Shown here piece by piece: positions 6,317 to 9,870 of a stretch of DNA of 9,870 nucleotides. The position numbers and the translations under genes are program-made. Positions within the stretch are counted from its first letter, which is position 1. Each line of letters starts with the position of its first letter. The notes under the pieces are model-generated. The model searched no databases, was not told where the DNA came from, and worked only from the letters and a program-made list of their open reading frames with translations. The DNA is from Desulfobacterales bacterium (GTDB lineage Bacteria > Desulfobacterota > Desulfobacteria > Desulfobacterales > BuS5): NCBI GenBank assembly GCA_016735355.1, contig JAERRQ010000081.1:1-9870 (forward strand), read 5' to 3'.

Positions 6317-7708
6317 ATGTATTTTAAACAGATTACGGCCGAAGGGCTAGGCTGTCTCTCTTACCTGATCGGATGCCCGGCAGCTCAAATGGCATGTGTT
6401 GTCGATCCCAAAAGGGATGTGCAGGATTATATCGATATTGCCCGTGAAAACGGTATGCAAATCACACATATTTTTGAAACCCATATCCATGCCGATCATG
6501 TATCAGGGAATATGGAACTTAAATCCAGGACCGGCGCTGATATTTATCTTCTCAAAGATTCTCCTGTAGACTACCAGTTTAAGGGGGTGGAAGAAGGGGA
6601 TCAATTTGAGATAGGTAATGTAAGGCTTGAAATAATCAAAACCCCCGGCCATACACCCCATTCCATTTCAATTCTGGTCACGGATAAAACAAGGAGTGAT
6701 AGTCCCTGGCTGGTTTTGACTGGTGACTGTCTTTTTGTGGGAGATATCGGGCGGCCCGATCTGGCCGGAAAAGAACTGATTGATGAACAGGTGGCAAATC
6801 TTTTTGATTCACTTTATAATAAACTGGGACGTCTTCCTGAAAGCATGGAAGTTTTCCCCGCTCACGGACAGGGTTCCCTTTGCGGCAAGGGTATGAGTGC
6901 CAAATCAAACTCGACCATTGGGTTTGAAAAATCAAACAATTCCATTTTGAACCTTTCCAAAGATGATTTTGTAAAAACAATGTCTGCCACTTTTCCGGAA
7001 CGGCCTAAAAGTTTTAACCATATCATCGAAACCAATAAAATCGGTCCCCCGCTTCTGGAACGTTGTCCGGTAACCAAGGACCTGTCGCCGTTGCAGGTCA
7101 AGGGTTATCTGGAACGTGGAGCCGTACTGCTGGATACCCGGGATAACGCTTCTTTCGGAGGAGTGCATATACCGGGCAGCATTAATATCGGTTTTGCTAA
7201 ACAGACCGCTAATTGGATAGGAATGGTAATAGAGCCCGGCGCTGAACTTATCATGGTGACGGCTGATGAGCAAAAATATGATGCTATGTGCGTTGAGCTG
7301 CACAGAATCGGTTATGACAACATTATCGGTTATCTTTACGGAGGAATTACAAGCTGGCAGGAAGCCGGGTATCCTATTTCCCAATTGTGGCAGATTTCCA
7401 CCGCAAAATTAAATGATAAACTTAATACAGGCAATTACAAGCATTTTTTGGACGTTCGAACGACAGATGAATGGAATCTTTTTAGCATAAAAGAAGCTGA
7501 ACATTATCCCCTCGCGGAGCTGTTGAAAAAAGCGCCGGATATTTCAAAAGATGAGGAGATAATTGTAACTTGCGGGGTCGGTTATCGGGGTAATATTGCC
7601 GCAAGCTTCCTTCAAAGTAAGGGCTTTGAGCATGTTCACAGCCTGGCGGGAGGCATGAAGGCCTGGATAAATGCCGGGTTTCCGATAGTGCAGGCCCAGG
7701 AAATATAA
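6317..7708 (+). CDS. Metallo-beta-lactamase-fold persulfide dioxygenase-like protein fused to two rhodanese domains
   Basis: This 463-aa protein has an N-terminal metallo-beta-lactamase domain (about 1-250) and two rhodanese domains (about 265-372 and 385-460). The metal site shows ETHIHADH (His56, His58, Asp60, His61), TPGHTPHS (His112), GDCLFVGDIGRPD (Asp137) and PAHGQGSLCG (His183). This is the pattern of ETHE1/Blh-type persulfide dioxygenases, which use a mononuclear iron (expected ligands His56, His112, Asp137) to oxidise glutathione persulfide to sulfite. The second rhodanese has an active-site loop CGVGYR with Cys419. The first has TADEQKYD in that place (residues 315-322) and no cysteine, so it is probably structural. 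AAGGAG precedes the ATG. It lies within the O2/ROS cluster, which implies O2-dependent sulfane-sulfur removal or detoxification (inference). Substrate identity is not proven by sequence. Confidence 0.93.
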   Translation: MYFKQITAEGLGCLSYLIGCPAAQMACVVDPKRDVQDYIDIARENGMQITHIFETHIHADHVSGNMELKSRTGADIYLLKDSPVDYQFKGVEEGDQFEIGNVRLEIIKTPGHTPHSISILVTDKTRSDSPWLVLTGDCLFVGDIGRPDLAGKELIDEQVANLFDSLYNKLGRLPESMEVFPAHGQGSLCGKGMSAKSNSTIGFEKSNNSILNLSKDDFVKTMSATFPERPKSFNHIIETNKIGPPLLERCPVTKDLSPLQVKGYLERGAVLLDTRDNASFGGVHIPGSINIGFAKQTANWIGMVIEPGAELIMVTADEQKYDAMCVELHRIGYDNIIGYLYGGITSWQEAGYPISQLWQISTAKLNDKLNTGNYKHFLDVRTTDEWNLFSIKEAEHYPLAELLKKAPDISKDEEIIVTCGVGYRGNIAASFLQSKGFEHVHSLAGGMKAWINAGFPIVQAQEI

Positions 7709-7731
7709 TTATTGATACCTAAGTTGCGCAA

Positions 7732-7835
7732 TTAGCTGTTAGCCTTGAAGGATCAAGGTATTACATCAGTAAGAAATAACACCCAATGGGTGTTGTAATC
7801 GCAAAACATCTTGTAATCATTAAGCTAACAGCTAA
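7732..7835. repeat. 104-bp palindromic element with 12-bp perfect terminal inverted repeats
   Basis: TTAGCTGTTAGC (7732-7743) is the exact reverse complement of GCTAACAGCTAA (7824-7835). Inside lie two further hairpins: CTTGA-AGGA-TCAAG (7744-7757) and AACACCC-AAT-GGGTGTT (7778-7794). The second is enclosed by ATTAC/GTAAT (7760-7764, 7795-7799). The whole can fold as a multi-branched structure. Imperfect direct repeats flank it (CTAA..GCGCAATT at 7719-7733 and CTAA..GCTCAATT at 7839-7852). It fills most of the gap between the dioxygenase and rubredoxin genes. It may be a MITE/REP-like mobile repeat or a structured RNA element. No T-run makes it a normal terminator. Confidence 0.7.
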
Positions 7836-7886
7836 AGACTAACCGCTCAATTCAGGTTATATGGAAATTAATTAAGGGGTGATAAA

Positions 7887-8066
7887 ATGGTAAAACCGGA
7901 AGAAATGTGGCAATGTCAGACATCAAATTGTGGATATATTTATAACCCGGACAAGGGCGACAAAAAAGGGAAAATCGCTAAAGGAATCCGCTTTGAGGAC
8001 CTGCCTGACGACTGGCACTGCCCGATCTGCGGCGCCAGCAAAAAATCGTTTAAATCTTTAGCCTGA
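7887..8066 (+). CDS. Rubredoxin with CX4C N-terminal knuckle, 59 aa
   Basis: This small iron protein carries single electrons to rubrerythrin, superoxide reductase and flavodiiron proteins. The 59-residue product has Cys10 and Cys15 (CQTSNC) and Cys45 and Cys48 (CPICG), with the typical rubredoxin core [10 protein letters not shown] and [14 protein letters not shown]. The first knuckle has four residues between cysteines instead of the usual two. That variant is known from Desulfovibrio desulfuricans rubredoxin-2 type proteins. A strong AAGGGGTGA ribosome binding site sits about six bases before the ATG. The gene lies 26 bases upstream of the flavodiiron protein gene, the same pairing as rubredoxin and rubredoxin:oxygen oxidoreductase in Desulfovibrio gigas, so that is its likely main partner. 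It is easily missed because it is under 60 codons. Confidence 0.95.
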   Translation: MVKPEEMWQCQTSNCGYIYNPDKGDKKGKIAKGIRFEDLPDDWHCPICGASKKSFKSLA

Positions 8067-8092
8067 CAAGGTTGCAACAAAAGGAGTACAAT

Positions 8093-9277
8093 ATGAAACC
8101 GCTGAAAATAGGAAAGAATATTTATAATGTTGGCGTTAAAGACTGGAATATTCGTGATTTTCATGGATATTCCGTTTATCAGGGGACAACCTACAATGCT
8201 TTTTTAATAGTAGATGAAAAAATAACCCTCATAGATACTGTAAAAAGTGAATTTGCAGATCAGCTTTTGGATAACATTGCCAAAATTATTGATCCCAAAA
8301 AAATCGATTATGTAATCAGCAACCACACCGAGATGGATCATTCCGGCAGCCTGCCGCGTCTGATGCATAAAATCGGAGAAGATAAACCGCTTTATTGCTC
8401 AAAAATGGGCTGTAAAAATCTTTCCCTTCACTTCAGTCAAAAATGGAATTATAAGGCCGTTGAAAATGGCGAAGAATTAAGCCTCGGCAAAAGAACCCTG
8501 ACTTTTCTTGAAACCAGGATGCTCCACTGGCCGGACAGCATGTTTTCCTATTTAAAGGAGGATAAAATTCTCTTTTCCAGCGATGCTTTCGGGCAGCATT
8601 ATGCCGGGCCTGAAAATTTTGACGATGAAATCGGCGCAGCAATCATGCCACACGCCCGGAAATATTTTGCCAACATTCTTTTGCCCATGGCTCCCCTGAT
8701 TCTTAAACTTTTAGAGAAAGTTAACGAGCTCGGACTGGAAATTGATACTATCTGCCCGGACCACGGTATTGTATGGAGGAAAGACCCCTCAAAAATCATT
8801 AATACCTATCTTGACTGGAGCAGTCAGGAACCGCAAAAAAAGGCGGTTGTTGTTTACGATACCATGTGGCACAGCACCCAGGCTATGGCCGAAGCAATAG
8901 CTGCCGGGATCAGTGAGGAAGGCGTAAGCGCCAAGCCTATCCACATCAGGAGTTCCCATCGCAGCGAAATCATGACCGAAGTCATGGATGCCAGGGGAAT
9001 AATCATCGGTTCCCCTACCATTAATAACGGGTTGTTTCCCACAGTCAGTGATTTGTTAACCTACATGAAGGGTCTTAAACCAAAGAACAAGATTGGAGCG
9101 GCCTTTGGATCTTATGGCTGGAGCGGCGAATCGGTTAAACTGATCAATCTGGAATTAGAGGCCATGAAATTTGAAGTCATAGATCCGGGATTGAAGATTC
9201 AGTTTGTGCCGGACAAGGAAAGTCTTGCAGCTTGTATCGAGTTTGGTAAAAAAATCGGAAAGTCAATAATGGAGTAA
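8093..9277 (+). CDS. fprA: Flavodiiron protein (rubredoxin:oxygen oxidoreductase / FprA)
   Basis: This cytoplasmic enzyme reduces O2 to water, and in many members NO to N2O, with electrons from rubredoxin. The 394-aa product has an N-terminal metallo-beta-lactamase-like diiron domain (about 1-250) and a C-terminal flavodoxin domain (about 253-394). Diiron ligands are all present: His78, Glu80, Asp82 and His83 (NHTEMDHSG), His145 (LHWPDSM), Asp164 (SSDAFGQH) and His224 (CPDHG). They sit at nearly the same residue numbers as in D. gigas ROO. The FMN phosphate loop is YDTMWHSTQAMA, with later SPTINNG and GSYGWSG loops. ATG 8093 is chosen over an in-frame TTG at 8072 because AAGGAG (8081-8086) lies six bases before it and the protein then begins like the family. 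The stop is 8 bases before the ferredoxin start. Confidence 0.97.
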   Translation: MKPLKIGKNIYNVGVKDWNIRDFHGYSVYQGTTYNAFLIVDEKITLIDTVKSEFADQLLDNIAKIIDPKKIDYVISNHTEMDHSGSLPRLMHKIGEDKPLYCSKMGCKNLSLHFSQKWNYKAVENGEELSLGKRTLTFLETRMLHWPDSMFSYLKEDKILFSSDAFGQHYAGPENFDDEIGAAIMPHARKYFANILLPMAPLILKLLEKVNELGLEIDTICPDHGIVWRKDPSKIINTYLDWSSQEPQKKAVVVYDTMWHSTQAMAEAIAAGISEEGVSAKPIHIRSSHRSEIMTEVMDARGIIIGSPTINNGLFPTVSDLLTYMKGLKPKNKIGAAFGSYGWSGESVKLINLELEAMKFEVIDPGLKIQFVPDKESLAACIEFGKKIGKSIME

Positions 9278-9285
9278 TTTTCCTC

Positions 9286-9477
9286 ATGAAAATTCCGGTT
9301 GTCGAACTCATGGATTGCGTTTTGTGCGAAGTCTGCTCTGAAGTTGCACCTTCCGTTTTCAGGATTAACGCGTCCGGCTATGTGGAAATTGCTGAGCTGG
9401 CAAGCTACCCTGAATATGAAATAAACGAGGCGATCAAGAACTGTCCCCGGAATTGTATCAGCTGGGAACAGATTTAA
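9286..9477 (+). CDS. Single [4Fe-4S] ferredoxin, 63 aa
   Basis: This is a small soluble electron carrier. The cluster motif is Cys11, Cys14 and Cys17 (CVLCEVC) with Cys53 followed by Pro (NCPRNC), the pattern for one [4Fe-4S] cluster as in Desulfovibrio-type ferredoxins. Cys57 is an additional cysteine near the cluster. The second, N-terminal-type cluster of 2x[4Fe-4S] ferredoxins is absent. The gene starts 8 bases after the flavodiiron gene, with GGAG inside the end of that gene as its likely ribosome binding site, so the two should be co-transcribed. It may feed electrons to the neighbouring detoxification enzymes or to a reductase elsewhere (inference). Confidence 0.94.
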   Translation: MKIPVVELMDCVLCEVCSEVAPSVFRINASGYVEIAELASYPEYEINEAIKNCPRNCISWEQI

Positions 9478-9492
9478 ACCTGAGTCCGTTCC

Positions 9493-9574
9493 TAACCGAG
9501 ATATTTTCCCACCAATGTTGCTAACTTTTCTCGGTTAAAAACAGGCTCCTTTTCGTGAACCTGTTGTAGTTTTT
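9493..9574 (+). terminator. Two inverted repeats between ferredoxin and thioredoxin genes; possible terminator
   Basis: TAACCGAGA (9493-9501) pairs perfectly with TCTCGGTTA (9529-9537) across a 27-base loop. Next, AACAGG (9540-9545) pairs with CCTGTT (9560-9565), followed a few bases later by TTTTT (9570-9574). The second hairpin resembles a weak intrinsic terminator, so the thioredoxin-like gene may be partly uncoupled from the ferredoxin transcript. The long loop of the first repeat could equally make it a protein-binding site. Confidence 0.4.
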
Positions 9575-9600
9575 AACATTTGATAAACAGGAGGTGTAAG

Positions 9601-9870
9601 ATGATCGCTTGGGAAGATTCATTAGATTTTGCCGTAAAAAGGGCGGCCGGCGAAAAAAAACTTGTTGTCGTGGATTTCTGTAACCCGCAATGACTGGTAT
9701 GTCAGCAGCTGGATGCTGTTAGCTGGAAGGATGAAGGGGTTGTTAAGGTGGCGACTGATTGGTTTATTCCTCTTAGGATTAATAGCCAAAAGCAGGGGGA
9801 GGTCTTTAAAAAATATTTGGTGAGCTGGACTCCTACTGTAGTTGTACTGGATGCTGAAGGAAGAGAACAC
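9601..9870 (+). CDS. Thioredoxin-fold selenoprotein candidate (UxxC), partial at window end
   Basis: The frame from ATG 9601 reads MIAWEDSLDFAVKRAAGEKK, then LVVVDFCNPQ, an in-frame TGA at 9691-9693 (codon 31), then LVCQQLDAVSW and on without another stop to the window end (90 codons). The protein matches a thioredoxin fold: strand VVVDF, the active site, and the SWTPTVVVLDAEG strand with its cis-proline. The TGA falls precisely at the first Cys of the usual CxxC, giving UxxC with Cys34, so selenocysteine insertion is the best reading. A strong AGGAGGTG ribosome binding site (9589-9596) precedes the ATG, and conserved-looking sequence continues after the TGA. A nonsense mutation is the alternative. 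The probable role is thiol/selenol oxidoreductase in redox repair (inference). The C-terminus lies outside the window. Confidence 0.82.
9691..9693 (+). other. In-frame TGA, probable selenocysteine codon
   Basis: Codon 31 of the thioredoxin-like gene aligns with the catalytic N-terminal Cys of CxxC. The downstream frame stays open and protein-like for 59 codons to the window edge, which argues against a normal stop. Confidence 0.78.
9694..9725 (+). promoter_or_regulatory. Candidate bacterial SECIS stem-loop
   Basis: Just after the TGA, CAGCT (9706-9710) can pair with AGCTG (9721-9725) around a ten-base loop that begins GG and starts 17 bases after the codon. Alternatively CAGCA (9703-9707) pairs with TGCTG (9714-9718) around a six-base loop beginning with G, starting 14 bases after the codon. 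The first geometry fits the general bacterial SECIS pattern: a short stem, a small apical loop with G near its start, close behind UGA. Bacterial SECIS sequences vary, so this is supportive and not proof. Confidence 0.5.

Noticed and set aside
8072..8092. TTG 8072 as start of the flavodiiron protein
   Set aside because: The seven added residues encode the Shine-Dalgarno itself. ATG 8093 has ideal spacing and a family-like N-terminus.
9622..9870. Open frame on the minus strand opposite the thioredoxin-like gene (82 aa)
   Set aside because: It has no recognisable domain. The plus strand carries a strong ribosome binding site and a thioredoxin fold across the same bases, so this is a shadow frame left visible because the TGA interrupts the real gene.
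1..9870. CRISPR arrays, tRNA or rRNA genes, prophage genes
   Set aside because: I saw no regularly spaced repeats, no tRNA cloverleaf signature, no rRNA sequence and no integrase or phage structural gene.

Overview
The window looks like a chromosomal segment of an anaerobic sulfate-reducing bacterium of the Desulfobacterota (Deltaproteobacteria), probably near Desulfobacterales. This is an inference. It rests on full-length two-iron desulfoferrodoxin, rubrerythrin and rubredoxin genes beside a rubredoxin:oxygen oxidoreductase-type flavodiiron protein, a PAS/sigma-54 activator, a moderate-to-low GC content, and a probable selenoprotein. No sequence search was possible. All recognised genes are on the + strand.

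Left part (1-2735). The tail of an unidentified ORF is followed by a 53-aa basic small protein and an inverted repeat. Next comes mnmG (tRNA U34 modification), then a 196-aa orphan ABC ATPase that starts on TTG one base after the mnmG stop and appears translationally coupled to it.

Middle (2736-4873). A 299-bp AT-rich gap precedes a 445-aa sigma-54 activator: a PAS domain with an inserted Cys/His-rich motif, an AAA+ domain and a Fis-type HTH. A 501-bp AT-rich gap follows, holding several inverted repeats and one weak sigma-54-like site but no convincing gene.

Right part (4874-9870). This is an oxygen, superoxide, peroxide and sulfane-sulfur defence cluster. In order: a 68-aa helical protein, an intrinsic terminator or attenuator, rubrerythrin, desulfoferrodoxin, a metallo-beta-lactamase/persulfide-dioxygenase-like protein fused to two rhodanese domains, a 104-bp palindromic element, a 59-aa CX4C rubredoxin, a flavodiiron protein, a single-cluster ferredoxin, and a thioredoxin-fold protein cut by the window end. 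Rubredoxin and ferredoxin are plausible electron carriers. Rubrerythrin would remove peroxide, desulfoferrodoxin superoxide, and the flavodiiron protein O2 or NO. The dioxygenase/rhodanese protein would handle glutathione- or protein-bound sulfane sulfur.

The most striking observation is at the right end. The thioredoxin-like gene has a strong ribosome binding site and an in-frame TGA exactly where the first Cys of the CxxC motif should be, with a small stem-loop just downstream. This is best read as a selenoprotein (UxxC) that an ordinary gene caller would miss. Other points of note are the metal-site-like Cys/His motif in the PAS domain, an inactive-looking first rhodanese domain, the ABC ATPase lacking its Q-loop glutamine, and the structured 104-bp element inside the operon.
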